Source of the DNA: Flagellimonas meridianipacifica
GTDB taxonomy: Bacteria > Bacteroidota > Bacteroidia > Flavobacteriales > Flavobacteriaceae
Direction of reading: 5' to 3'
Assembly: GCF_003001695.1 (NCBI RefSeq)
Contig: NZ_PVYX01000001.1
Location: forward strand, 620,001-684,000
Length of the DNA stretch: 64,000 nt
The notes under the pieces are model-generated. The model made no database searches, was not told where the DNA came from, and was given only the letters and a program-made list of their open reading frames with translations. Below, piece by piece: positions 16,433-24,824 of the stretch. Position 1 is the stretch's first letter; every line of letters begins with the position of its first letter. A program made the translations under genes and the position numbers.

Positions 16433-17401
16433 ATGGACTTACACCTTTTGGTCGATAATTTGACCAACCCAGCCTTGCTTTTCTTTTTCTTGGGCATCAT
16501 CGCCGTTCAGTTGAAAAGCGACCTTTCTATACCCGAAAATTCATCAAAATTCATATCCCTTTACCTACTTTTTGCCATTGGTTTTAAGGGTGGCCTAGAG
16601 CTTTCCCATAGTGATTTCAGTATGGAAATCGTTTGGTCCCTATTCTTTGGAATATTTTTGGCCGTTTCAGTACCAGTCTTTGCCTATTTCATTTTGAGAC
16701 GTAAATTCAATGTGGAAAACTCCGGTGCCATAGCCGCTTCCTATGGTTCGGTAAGCGCAGTGACCTTTGTTACGGCCATCTCTTTTTTGGAAATGGAGAC
16801 CATAGATTTTGGGGGGCATATGGTGGCAGTAATGGCTTTAATGGAAGCTCCTTCAATTATTGTTGGTGTACTTTTAATGGCCCTATTTCAGAAAAACAGG
16901 ACTGAAAAAGGCAATTTTGGTAAGGTCCTACATCATTCGGTAACCAATGGAAGCGTTCTTCTCATTCTAGGAAGTCTAGCCATTGGCTTTTTGGCCAATG
17001 AACAACAGGCTGAGGGTATAAAGCCGTTCACAACAGACATTTTCAAGGGCTTTTTAGCCGTATTCTTATTGGATATGGGTATTATGAGTGGTAGAAAACT
17101 TGGCGACTTTGTTAAAAAAGGAAAGTTTGCACTATTCTTTTCGGTTGGGCTACCCATAATCAATGGGTGTTTAGTAGCATGGTTCAGTCAATTTATCACC
17201 GATAGTATGGGCAATCGTTTTCTATTTGCCATCTTGGCCGCGAGTGCATCTTATATTGCTGTCCCTGCCGCAATGCGGATTGCTGCACCTAAAGCCAATC
17301 CAAGTCTTTATATTCCCATGGCTCTCGCCATTACGTTCCCTTTCAACATAACATTGGGAATGCCGCTCTATCTTTTTACCATTCAGAGTTTTACACCCTA
17401 A
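16433..17401 (+). CDS. Sodium-dependent bicarbonate transporter, SbtA family
   Basis: A 322-residue inner-membrane protein with about ten spans, matching the SbtA (DUF897) family: LTNPALLFFFLGIIAVQLKSDLSIPE, SLYLLFAIGFKGGLELSHS, SYGSVSAVTFVTAISFLE, HMVAVMALMEAPSIIVGVLL, AASASYIAVPAAMRIAAPKANPSLYIPMAL. In cyanobacteria SbtA takes up HCO3- with Na+. In a heterotroph it would supply bicarbonate for anaplerotic carboxylations. It forms a run with two small genes upstream and one 11 nt downstream, all divergent from lysR. Confidence 0.92.
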   Translation: MDLHLLVDNLTNPALLFFFLGIIAVQLKSDLSIPENSSKFISLYLLFAIGFKGGLELSHSDFSMEIVWSLFFGIFLAVSVPVFAYFILRRKFNVENSGAIAASYGSVSAVTFVTAISFLEMETIDFGGHMVAVMALMEAPSIIVGVLLMALFQKNRTEKGNFGKVLHHSVTNGSVLLILGSLAIGFLANEQQAEGIKPFTTDIFKGFLAVFLLDMGIMSGRKLGDFVKKGKFALFFSVGLPIINGCLVAWFSQFITDSMGNRFLFAILAASASYIAVPAAMRIAAPKANPSLYIPMALAITFPFNITLGMPLYLFTIQSFTP

Positions 17402-17412
17402 TCAAGAATACC

Positions 17413-17784
17413 ATGAAAATTAAAAGAAAACGCCCTGCCCTATTTCCCAATCATGGAAACGACAAAGTAGCTCTCGTAATCCCTGTAAAGCCGCACCAAG
17501 TGAAATTAGGTGCAAATTTTAAAGTGGGCAATCCAGCAAATGCGGCTTATCTTTTTCTTTGGAATTCCCTAAAACAGAAAATCAATTATCTGCATAAATC
17601 AGACTTACCAAGCAACCATATGGTGGATCAGGTGGTTACTATAACCGGCATTCTTAAACGTAAAAACAACACATACACAGCAATTCTTGAACGCAAGGAC
17701 AAAAACGAATTCTATAAAGGCTTACAAAAGATTTATGCCGATATAGACAATGCTGTAGTGGCTAGGGAATTAATATCTCTCTAA
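17413..17784 (+). CDS. Hypothetical protein downstream of sbtA
   Basis: A 123-residue soluble, basic protein (KIKRKRPALFPNHGNDKVALVIPVKP) with no signal peptide or membrane span and no family I recognise. It begins 11 nt after the bicarbonate transporter gene, so it is probably part of the same transcript. The predicted pattern is mixed alpha/beta. Confidence 0.65.
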   Translation: MKIKRKRPALFPNHGNDKVALVIPVKPHQVKLGANFKVGNPANAAYLFLWNSLKQKINYLHKSDLPSNHMVDQVVTITGILKRKNNTYTAILERKDKNEFYKGLQKIYADIDNAVVARELISL

Positions 17785-17828
17785 AAGCAAAGAGTACTTT
17801 TTCTTATATCTTTATCCAAAACCTAAAA

Positions 17829-18392
17829 ATGGATAAACATCGCTGTGGTTGGTGCGAGGGAGATGCACTCTACGAAGCTTATCATGATGAAGAATGGGGT
17901 GTTCCCGTTAAGGATGATGCCATACTTTTCGAATTTTTGATTCTCGAAACCTTTCAAGCCGGATTAAGTTGGATAACTGTGCTCAGAAAACGTAATAATT
18001 TTAGATTGGCCTTTGACAATTTTGATTATAAAAAGATTGCCAAATACAATCCAAAAAAAATTGATGAGCTCTTGTCCAATTCCGGAATAATTCGAAACAA
18101 GTTAAAAATCCATGCGACCATAAGCAATGCCCAAGCCTTTATGAAAGTTCAAGAAGAATTTGGCAGCTTTAGCGATTACATATGGGGGTTTGTAGATGGC
18201 TCCCCAATTAGGAATTCTTGGAAAAGCTATAAAGATGCCCCAGCGACCACACCCTTATCGGATACACTTAGCAAGGATTTAAAAAAACGGGGGTTTAAAT
18301 TTGTAGGTAGTACCGTGGTCTATGCTCATATGCAGGCCACTGGAATGGTAAATGACCACGAAGTAAGTTGTTTTCGATATAATGAAGTATAA
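17829..18392 (+). CDS. tag: DNA-3-methyladenine glycosylase I
   Basis: Removes 3-methyladenine from alkylated DNA. The 187-residue product begins KHRCGWCEGDALYEAYHDEEWGVPVKDD, the Tag signature with zinc-ligand Cys (and a His near residue 17), and has LETFQAGLSWITVLRKR (with the conserved Glu) and ATGMVNDHEVSCFRY at the C-terminus with the remaining His and Cys ligands. Length is as expected. A -7-like TATCTTTA lies at 17807-17814. Its end overlaps the next gene by 11 nt. Confidence 0.96.
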   Translation: MDKHRCGWCEGDALYEAYHDEEWGVPVKDDAILFEFLILETFQAGLSWITVLRKRNNFRLAFDNFDYKKIAKYNPKKIDELLSNSGIIRNKLKIHATISNAQAFMKVQEEFGSFSDYIWGFVDGSPIRNSWKSYKDAPATTPLSDTLSKDLKKRGFKFVGSTVVYAHMQATGMVNDHEVSCFRYNEV

Positions 18393-18960
18393 GCTATTTT
18401 TTATAGTTCTAATGCTTGGTCAGTGTTATTGTTTTGGCCAAACCAAAAGAGAAGTTGAATATAAAATCAGCCCTTCAGAGCTTCCTCAGGGCATTGAGAC
18501 ACTGTTGTCTCCGTTTACAGAAGATGCGAAACGGATTAGGTATTACCAAGAAATTGATGGTGACAAAAAGAGCTACGAGGCCAAGTTCAAAAAAGGACGA
18601 CTACGGTACAGCGTCGAGTTCGATGAATCTGGTTCTTTGGAGGATGTGGAATTCATTATAAGAGAGACAGATATTCCTAATGAAAGTTGGTTGAACATTG
18701 TTCGATATCTTGAGCAGAACTTTTTAAAGTTTACGGTCAAGAAGATACAACAGCAATATCCGGTAGAGAACAAAGCGCCTAGTAAAACCCTTACCGAAGC
18801 TTTCCAAAATCTCATATTGCCCTACATTAATTATGAATTCATTGTTTCGGCTAAGAAGCAAAAGGGGTATGAGCAATTCGAAATTCTATTCAATTCCGAT
18901 GGTCAATTTCTGAGTATGCGCAAATCCATCAGTTCAAAGTATAACCATGTCCTTTATTAG
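18382..18960 (+). CDS. Hypothetical secreted protein
   Basis: A 192-residue protein with a signal peptide (about residues 1-19, MKYKLFFIVLMLGQCYCFG). The mature part is soluble and resembles putative PepSY-like periplasmic proteins in pattern (KSYEAKFKKGRLRYSVEFDESGSLEDVEF) but I cannot place it firmly. It overlaps tag by 11 nt and the following DUF2490-like gene by 14 nt, so the three are translated from one message. Those two envelope genes probably act together. Confidence 0.7.
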   Translation: MKYKLFFIVLMLGQCYCFGQTKREVEYKISPSELPQGIETLLSPFTEDAKRIRYYQEIDGDKKSYEAKFKKGRLRYSVEFDESGSLEDVEFIIRETDIPNESWLNIVRYLEQNFLKFTVKKIQQQYPVENKAPSKTLTEAFQNLILPYINYEFIVSAKKQKGYEQFEILFNSDGQFLSMRKSISSKYNHVLY

Positions 18961-19630
18961 AGTCCTTGGCATAGGAACTTGCCTTGTACTTTCCATTACT
19001 TTGAATGCACAAGAAAATGTAACGGGTTTTTGGCAACCCCAAGCAGCTATAGATTATGATGTTTCCCCAACATACGGACATAATTTTTCCGTAGCCTATC
19101 GCTCTTTTTTCTTGGAAGATGAAAATTTCGGCTTAACGAGTCGACAGTTGGATTTGGTCCATTTTTCGAAATTAGTCCTTAAGGAAAACCAAAGTGTTGC
19201 CCTTGGAATTCAATACCGATTTAGGGATATTTTTGAGAACGCTTCCAATGAACTGCGGCTCACACAACAATACAATTTCAAATACCGGCCCTTCACTATC
19301 CGATATGGACATAGATTTCGCAGTGAGCAACGTATCACAACTAATCTAACAACCCATCGGTTTAGATATCGATTTGCTATTGATTTTCCCCTAAAAGGTC
19401 AGAAGTTGAATTTGGGGGAACCTTATCTTGTTGGTAGTGCTGAACAATTACTAAGCGTTGCCAAAGGCGAATCGTCCCAATATGATTTTCGTCTCAACGG
19501 ACAGATAGGTTGGCAATTGGACAAAGAATTCAAGCTCCAAATAGGGATGGAATATCGTTTTGAAGAATACACAGCTCCTCAAATCCAGCATGTTATTTTT
19601 CTATTGACCACGGTTCAATTATCCCTTTAG
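18947..19630 (+). CDS. DUF2490-type outer-membrane beta-barrel protein
   Basis: A 227-residue protein with a signal peptide ending near LNAQ (about residue 22), then alternating strands (SVAYRSFFLEDENF; LRLTQQYNFKYRPFTIRYGHRFRSEQRITTNLTTHRFRYRFAI) and a terminal aromatic-rich strand, as in DUF2490 small outer-membrane barrels. Function unknown. It overlaps the secreted-protein gene upstream by 14 nt and the convergent aat gene by 12 nt. Confidence 0.8.
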   Translation: MSFIRVLGIGTCLVLSITLNAQENVTGFWQPQAAIDYDVSPTYGHNFSVAYRSFFLEDENFGLTSRQLDLVHFSKLVLKENQSVALGIQYRFRDIFENASNELRLTQQYNFKYRPFTIRYGHRFRSEQRITTNLTTHRFRYRFAIDFPLKGQKLNLGEPYLVGSAEQLLSVAKGESSQYDFRLNGQIGWQLDKEFKLQIGMEYRFEEYTAPQIQHVIFLLTTVQLSL

Positions 19631-20281
19631 TATTTCAAGAAAACGACTTCTTGATATAAGTTCTGCTCCTAAACTTTCCAAATGAGCGGTATGAACCTGG
19701 CAGTCAACTATATTATAATTAAGCTGTTGTAGTTCTTTAACCATTTTTATAAAAGCAAACTTGGAAGCATTGGGAACCAAACTAAACATGCTTTCACCAC
19801 AAAAAACGTGTCCCAAATCTATTCCATAGAGTCCGCCAACCAAAGCCCCATCTTGCCAAACTTCATAGGATTTTGCAAAACCTTTATCAAACAACTCTCT
19901 GTACGCTTTTCTTATATTGGTGGTTATCCAAGTTCCCTCCTGGCCTTTGCGGTTTACTTTCGCACAATGCTCAAGAACGCTATCAAAAGAAGTATTGGTA
20001 GTAAGAGAAAACTGCTTGCTGCGCAACACTTTACGCATACTTTTGGAGATTTTGAGCTTTTCAGGAAACAAGACCATTCTTGGGTCTGGGCTCCACCAAA
20101 GAATCAAGGCATCATCATTAAACCAAGGGAAAATTCCGTTACGATAGGCCAAAACCAATCTTTCTGGAGACAAATCACCTCCCACAGCCAATAGCCCATC
20201 TTCGTTGGCAGCACTTACAGGAGGAAACTCCAACCTATCCCCCAAAAAGAAAAGCGGAAGATTTTTCTTGTCTTTTTCCAC
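19619..20281 (-). CDS. aat: Leucyl/phenylalanyl-tRNA--protein transferase, GTG start
   Basis: Transfers Leu or Phe from tRNA to N-terminal Lys/Arg of proteins, marking them for ClpS/ClpAP decay. The 220-residue product contains FPPVSAANEDGLLAVGGDLSPERL, YRNGIFPWFNDDALILWWSPDPRMVLFPE and GGLYGIDLGHVFCGESMFS, all family signatures. The reading frame stays open to 20548, but that part overlaps the upstream atoE-like gene and does not resemble the family, so the GTG at 20281 (MEKDKKNLPLFFLGDRLEF) is chosen; it leaves 32 nt to the upstream gene and a length normal for Aat. Confidence 0.93.
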   Translation of the reverse strand: MEKDKKNLPLFFLGDRLEFPPVSAANEDGLLAVGGDLSPERLVLAYRNGIFPWFNDDALILWWSPDPRMVLFPEKLKISKSMRKVLRSKQFSLTTNTSFDSVLEHCAKVNRKGQEGTWITTNIRKAYRELFDKGFAKSYEVWQDGALVGGLYGIDLGHVFCGESMFSLVPNASKFAFIKMVKELQQLNYNIVDCQVHTAHLESLGAELISRSRFLEILKG

Positions 20282-20313
20282 CTTGCAATTTTTTATAAAA
20301 TTACAAAAAAGCC

Positions 20314-21690
20314 TTACAAAAGTAACAGGCCAATGATATATATAAATGTTCCAAACAACATGAAAACCAGAGTATAGGGTAGTATTTCTTTGGCCTTGAG
20401 TTTGGTAATTCCCAAAAGGGGAAGAGCCCAAAATGGCTGTAGCATATTCGTTATCTGATCGCCATAGGCCAAGGCCATTATAGCTTTCGGCAAAGGAACA
20501 TCCAATTGCAGCGCTGACTCTAACACCAAAGGACCTTGAATAGCCCATTGACCACCGCCACTGGGTACAAAAATATTGACCAACCCAGCACTGAAGAATG
20601 TAAAAATCGGTAAGGTGGTTGTATTGCTGATGGAGACAAAAAAATCAGAAATAGAATTTATCATGCCGCTACCGGCCATAATTCCCATTATTCCAAAATA
20701 TAGAGGGAACTGAATCAAAATCCCAGATGTATCCGTGATGGCCTCTTGCACCGCTTCCAAAAAACTCTTGAAGCTACCGTGCAGAACTATCGCCAATCCC
20801 AACATAAAAAAATTGAGCATGTTAGGAGTTATGTTCAGTTGCTGAAGTGGTATTAGATATTGAACCAAAAACGCGGCAAAAAGTAAACCCCCAAAGAACA
20901 AAGCCATTCCTTTGGAATGATCTAGTTGCTCTGCTCCAACTAAATCCTTTTTCTCCGTTGAACTGAAGGTATATGACTTCAAATAAAATGAAGTTGGGGA
21001 TGCTTTCTTCCCAATGAAAAATGCTAACAGCCCTATCACCAAAAGAACCACAAAGAACAATAATAGATTCCAACCACTTAATATGGTCAAGGATGTAGAA
21101 ATGGAGGAAGGCAGCTGCTCCAGTACACTATTATCCGAAATACCAGACAACAAATCAGGTATATGGCCTTCTTCGGCTACTTTTAGTGGTGCAGAACCAC
21201 TAATGCCTCCATGCCATATCATTAAACCCACATAACCCGAAGCGCCAATCAAGGGGTAATTTAAGGGTATCTGATTGGCTTGTGCATGCTCACCCACTTT
21301 TCGGGCCAAAATAGCGCCAAAAATGAGACCCAAACCCCAATTGAAAAAGGAGACCAACATCGTAGAAACCACTACCAAAACCGCGGCAGTAGACGTATTC
21401 GTTGCCCATTTGGTTATTCCAAGCATCAAGCGTTCCATGGGTTTGCTCAATACCAATACATGACCAAGCACCAAAATCAACATCATTTGATAGGCAAACA
21501 CCAAAAGTCCACTGTTCCAAATGCCATTTTCCCAGTAGGACAGAATTGTGGTAATTCTAGACCCTTGGGAAGTGTCTTCAGAAAACAACAATGCCAGTAC
21601 CATAGTGACAATGGTAAGTAGAACGGCAATGGTAAAAGGAGACGGCAAGAACCGCCTAAAAAGATGTTCTATGAGCTTGGTGAAACCCAA
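20314..21690 (-). CDS. Short-chain fatty acid transporter, AtoE family
   Basis: A 458-residue inner-membrane protein with about twelve spans. It begins FTKLIEHLFRRFLPSPFTIAVLLTIV and contains SFFNWGLGLIFGAILARKVGEHA, YPLIGASGYVGLMIWHGGISGSAPL and VPSGGGQWAIQGPLVLESA, features of the AtoE/TIGR00366 family thought to take up short-chain fatty acids. It starts 6 nt after the DUF3127 stop, and aat follows after 32 nt. Substrate not shown by the sequence. Confidence 0.9.
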   Translation of the reverse strand: MGFTKLIEHLFRRFLPSPFTIAVLLTIVTMVLALLFSEDTSQGSRITTILSYWENGIWNSGLLVFAYQMMLILVLGHVLVLSKPMERLMLGITKWATNTSTAAVLVVVSTMLVSFFNWGLGLIFGAILARKVGEHAQANQIPLNYPLIGASGYVGLMIWHGGISGSAPLKVAEEGHIPDLLSGISDNSVLEQLPSSISTSLTILSGWNLLLFFVVLLVIGLLAFFIGKKASPTSFYLKSYTFSSTEKKDLVGAEQLDHSKGMALFFGGLLFAAFLVQYLIPLQQLNITPNMLNFFMLGLAIVLHGSFKSFLEAVQEAITDTSGILIQFPLYFGIMGIMAGSGMINSISDFFVSISNTTTLPIFTFFSAGLVNIFVPSGGGQWAIQGPLVLESALQLDVPLPKAIMALAYGDQITNMLQPFWALPLLGITKLKAKEILPYTLVFMLFGTFIYIIGLLLL

Positions 21691-21696
21691 GATGAA

Positions 21697-22074
21697 TTAA
21701 AAAGGAAGGTCGTCGTGATCTTCTTCATTCAAATCATCAGCAGGCTCAAAAGCTTCCATAGGAGGAACAGGAGGCATATCTTCCGAGGCCGGAGCACCTT
21801 CCAAATTCTCAATACGCCAACCTTGAATGGAGTTAAAATACTTTACCTCACCTTGGGGATTGGTCCATTCCCTACCCCTGAGATTGATACTTATCTTTAC
21901 TTGTTGTCCTACCTGATAACTATTCAATAAATCACATTTATCCTGAACAAACTCAACAAGAATATGCTGAGGGTATTGTTCTTCTGTGGTAATTACAACT
22001 TCGCGTTTTCTGAAACCATTGTTCCCATAGGTTTTGGTCTCATCTATCATTTTTATTCTTCCCTGAACTTCCAT
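21697..22074 (-). CDS. DUF3127 single-stranded-DNA-binding-like protein
   Basis: A 125-residue protein starting MEVQGRIKMIDETKTYG with an OB-fold-like body (NNGFRKREVVITTEEQYPQHILVEFVQDKCDLLNSYQVGQQVKISINLRGREW) and an acidic tail ending HDDLPF. The DDLPF-type end is the same as that of bacterial SSB proteins (compare ssb at 60056), where it recruits partner proteins. DUF3127 is a Bacteroidota family of unproven role; involvement with ssDNA is inferred. Confidence 0.9.
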   Translation of the reverse strand: MEVQGRIKMIDETKTYGNNGFRKREVVITTEEQYPQHILVEFVQDKCDLLNSYQVGQQVKISINLRGREWTNPQGEVKYFNSIQGWRIENLEGAPASEDMPPVPPMEAFEPADDLNEEDHDDLPF

Positions 22075-22199
22075 GTTTTCTGCTTTTCAAAATGCCTCAA
22101 AAATACAAAAACCAAGTCCATAAAAATGAGAATGTATCAACGAACTATCAACAGTATTTTTCATTTTCCGCTATCTTTAAAGACAATTACACCAAAAAA

Positions 22200-23348
22200 G
22201 TGAACTTCAACCCCAAAAGAAAAGCTTCCAACATTACACTGCTGATTTCGGCATTTGTCATTGTGAGTCTGATTCTTTGGAACACCAATAGTTTTTTTAA
22301 AAAGTTTAAGGAGGAAGAGCGGTTAAAAATGGAAATTTGGGCTACGGCCCAATTAGAGTTGATACAATCTTCGGTAGACCAAGAACTTGGAAATCTTACC
22401 CTAAAAGTCATGGGCAATAATACTTCTACCCCAATGATTTTGGTAAATGAGGCCGGGACTATTAAGACACACAATATTCCTGAAGAAAAAGCCCAGGATT
22501 CCATTTACCTCCAAAAAAAAATTGCACAATATAGAAATGAGAACCAACCCATTCAAATAGTACAAGACGGAGAACTATTGGAAACCCTATACTATGGTAA
22601 TTCAGAGGTTTTGAACAAATTGAAATATTATCCACTTGCTCTTTTACTCATCATTTTTTTGTTCGGGACCGTTATTTTCTTCTTTTTCAAGACCAATAAA
22701 GCTTCCGAGCAAAACAAACTGTGGGCCGGCATGGCTAAAGAGACTGCCCACCAAATAGGGACCCCATTGACATCCTTGTTGGGTTGGAACGAGTTGCTAA
22801 AATCAGAAAACATCAATGAAGATATCACCAAAGAAATAGGAAAGGATATTTCGCGTCTCCACACGATTACCGAGCGGTTTTCCAAGATTGGTTCTACGCC
22901 AAAACTTGAGGTACATGATATTGTCTCCGAGACTGAAAAGGCCTATGAATATCTAAAACGGAGAAGCTCAAAGCTCATTCAATTTTCTTTTAATTCGAAC
23001 ATTTCTGAATTACCCGTGTTATTGAATCCACCTCTATATAATTGGAGCATTGAAAATTTGGTAAAAAATGGTATTGATGCTATGAAAGGCAGGGGAAACA
23101 TTAGTATTGAAATTGAGCAGAAGGGACAAAATGTGAATGTCCTGGTAACGGATACGGGACATGGCATCCCAAAAAGCGACTTTCAGAACATATTCAATCC
23201 AGGAGTCACTTCAAAAAAAAGAGGGTGGGGCTTAGGACTTTCTCTGGTGAAAAGAATTGTGGAAGAATACCATAAAGGAAAAATTAAAGTACTTTCGTCA
23301 AGTAAAGAGGGAACAATCATGCAAATTTCCCTCAAAGCAAGCCCCTAA
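22200..23348 (+). CDS. Sensor histidine kinase, GTG start
   Basis: A 382-residue membrane kinase when started at GTG 22200 (MNFNPKRKASNITLLISAF). Two spans (about residues 9-28 and 145-165) bracket a sensor domain; the kinase core has KETAHQIGTPLTSLLGW (phosphoacceptor His), and an ATPase domain with N box LVKNGIDAM, G1 VTDTGHGIP and G2 GWGLGLSLVKRI. The frame is open from an ATG at 22092, but that extension is unlike the family, and a -7-like TATCTTTA at 22172-22179 supports the later start. No response regulator gene is adjacent. Confidence 0.88.
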   Translation: MNFNPKRKASNITLLISAFVIVSLILWNTNSFFKKFKEEERLKMEIWATAQLELIQSSVDQELGNLTLKVMGNNTSTPMILVNEAGTIKTHNIPEEKAQDSIYLQKKIAQYRNENQPIQIVQDGELLETLYYGNSEVLNKLKYYPLALLLIIFLFGTVIFFFFKTNKASEQNKLWAGMAKETAHQIGTPLTSLLGWNELLKSENINEDITKEIGKDISRLHTITERFSKIGSTPKLEVHDIVSETEKAYEYLKRRSSKLIQFSFNSNISELPVLLNPPLYNWSIENLVKNGIDAMKGRGNISIEIEQKGQNVNVLVTDTGHGIPKSDFQNIFNPGVTSKKRGWGLGLSLVKRIVEEYHKGKIKVLSSSKEGTIMQISLKASP

Positions 23349-23360
23349 TCCCTACAGCCT

Positions 23361-23711
23361 ATGTCCAAAACAAAAAAAATTGTAATAAAAGAAGCAGATA
23401 TTACCAATCACTGCCCAGTATGCTATAACCAAGAACTAAAACTCACCTTTTATCAAAAGCACACGTACAATGCTTTTTTTCACAGAACTACAGACGAAGT
23501 TACCCACGAAATGAAGTGTCAAAAATGCCATTCGATCATCTATCCCGTAAACCGGACCACAGATATTGAGCGTGTTTTTGATTATTACAACAAGTTGGTA
23601 GAGCCAGACAAACCTTCTGTACGATTTACCACCTTGTTTTTTATAATCCTGATTTTGGTTTTAGGGTTAATCGGAACCGCTATATATCTGCATTTGGAGG
23701 GTATTATCTGA
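23361..23711 (+). CDS. Zinc-ribbon-like protein with C-terminal membrane span
   Basis: A 116-residue protein with two Cys pairs, CPVCYNQ (about residues 19-25) and CQKCHS (about 53-58), spaced like a zinc ribbon, and one hydrophobic span near the C-terminus (TLFFIILILVLGLIGTAIYL). This suggests a metal-binding cytoplasmic domain tethered to the inner membrane. It lies 12 nt after the histidine kinase gene and overlaps the convergent HIT gene by 8 nt. No named family recognised. Confidence 0.7.
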   Translation: MSKTKKIVIKEADITNHCPVCYNQELKLTFYQKHTYNAFFHRTTDEVTHEMKCQKCHSIIYPVNRTTDIERVFDYYNKLVEPDKPSVRFTTLFFIILILVLGLIGTAIYLHLEGII

Positions 23712-24096
23712 GGTGTTCCCCTATTCTTTGGGCAATCTCTTCAAACTCTTCAGTTTGTAGAGAAACCTTATGTTGAAAAGTTGCATTTTGCATGCTGTTC
23801 AAAGGGATTAAATGAACATGTACATGGGGAACCTCTAATCCAATTACCGTCATTCCCACCCGTTCACATGATACTGAGGATTCAATGGCTTGGGCAACTT
23901 TATAGGAAAAATCCATTAACTTCAAATACTCTTCCTTTTCCATATCCCAAATCTTGTCCACCTCTTTTTTTGGAACACAGAGTGTATGACCTTTTGCATT
24001 GGGGTTGATATCCAAAAAAGCAATATGGTCATCATCCTCGGCAACCTTGTGACATGGGATTTCTCCCTTTATGATTTTTGTAAAAATACTTGGCAT
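23704..24096 (-). CDS. HIT family nucleotide hydrolase
   Basis: A 130-residue protein: SIFTKIIKGEIPCHKVAEDDDHIAFLDINPNAKGHTLCVPKKE, and the histidine triad HVHVHLIPL near residues 91-99. This is the Hint/HinT branch of the HIT superfamily, which hydrolyses adenosine phosphoramidates and related nucleotides in the cytoplasm. It follows greA on the minus strand, separated by a strong terminator. The ATG at 24094-24096 matches the family N-terminus. Confidence 0.93.
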   Translation of the reverse strand: MPSIFTKIIKGEIPCHKVAEDDDHIAFLDINPNAKGHTLCVPKKEVDKIWDMEKEEYLKLMDFSYKVAQAIESSVSCERVGMTVIGLEVPHVHVHLIPLNSMQNATFQHKVSLQTEEFEEIAQRIGEHLR

Positions 24097-24108
24097 TTAA
24101 AAAGCTTT

Positions 24109-24140
24109 TTGAATAAAAAATCCCGCCAATTGGCAGGATT
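24109..24140 (-). terminator. greA intrinsic terminator
   Basis: On the minus strand AATCCTGCC-AATT-GGCGGGATT forms a 9-bp stem (one G-U pair) with a 4-nt loop, running into TTTTTT. It lies 22 nt after the greA stop codon and before the HIT gene. Confidence 0.85.
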
Positions 24141-24161
24141 AAATATAATCAATTCAGGTTC

Positions 24162-24638
24162 CTATTGCCTTGTAATTTCGAGAATATCGAACTTTAGAGT
24201 TCCATTGGGGACCGTAATCTCCGCAACATCCCCCACGGACTTTCCTAAAAGTCCTTTTCCAATAGGTGAAGTGACCGATATTTTACCTGCCTTTAGGTCC
24301 GCTTCGCTCTCAGCTACCAAGGTATATTTCATTTCCATTCCGTTGGTTTGATTCTTCAACTTCACAGTGGATAACACCAATACTTTGGAAGTGTCCAATT
24401 GAGATTCATCAATCAATCGGGCATTTGCCAAAGTCTCTTCCATTTTGGAAATCTTCATCTCAAGCAATCCTTGCGCTTCTTTAGCCGCGTCATATTCTGC
24501 ATTTTCGGAAAGGTCTCCTTTGTCACGGGCCTCTGCTATTGCCTGGGAGGCCTTTGGACGTTCTATATCCTTCAAATGGTTTAGCTCCTCCCTCAATTTC
24601 TTTAATCCTTCGGCGGTATAATATGATATTTTACTCAT
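24162..24638 (-). CDS. greA: Transcription elongation factor GreA
   Basis: Rescues backtracked RNA polymerase by stimulating transcript cleavage. The 158-residue product starts MSKISYYTAEGLKKLREELNHL at 24638, a normal GreA length; the upstream part of the frame is leader. The N-terminal coiled coil carries ARDKGDLSENAEYDAAKEAQ with the catalytic acidic tip, and the C-terminal domain ends GLLGKSVGDVAEITVPNGTLKFDILEI. The leader begins with a 47-nt hairpin followed by U residues, a possible attenuator (listed separately). Confidence 0.95.
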   Translation of the reverse strand: MSKISYYTAEGLKKLREELNHLKDIERPKASQAIAEARDKGDLSENAEYDAAKEAQGLLEMKISKMEETLANARLIDESQLDTSKVLVLSTVKLKNQTNGMEMKYTLVAESEADLKAGKISVTSPIGKGLLGKSVGDVAEITVPNGTLKFDILEITRQ

Positions 24639-24717
24639 CTTCATCAGTTTTAATGCAAAAGAACACTGGAGAAAATAAAATCTATTTTCCCAATGCACTT
24701 TATCTTCACAAATACAA

Positions 24718-24764
24718 AAATCCTCAACGAACCCTGTGCAATGCACAGTTTTTTGCGAGGATTT
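24718..24764 (-). promoter_or_regulatory. Hairpin leader/attenuator candidate of greA
   Basis: On the minus strand AAATCCTC ... GAGGATTT form an 8-bp outer stem, enclosing a CTGTGC/GCACAG inner hairpin, and the 3' side continues as TTTTTG. The outer stem begins about where transcription should start from the -7 box at 24769-24776. This would give a short terminated leader RNA, 80 nt ahead of greA. Confidence 0.5.
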
Positions 24765-24768
24765 AACG

Positions 24769-24776
24769 CAAATATA
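24769..24776 (-). promoter_or_regulatory. greA promoter -7 box
   Basis: Minus-strand TATATTTG, a perfect TAnnTTTG box, about 130 nt upstream of the greA ATG and immediately before the leader hairpin. No clear TTG at the usual -33 distance. Confidence 0.55.
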
Positions 24777-24824
24777 GGCATTTTTTACCCAATTTTGTCG
24801 TTATAATGCTTTGAAATTGAACTC

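Noticed and set aside
20282-20548. N-terminal extension of the aat frame
   Set aside because: It overlaps the atoE-like gene and does not resemble the Aat family; GTG 20281 gives the right length.
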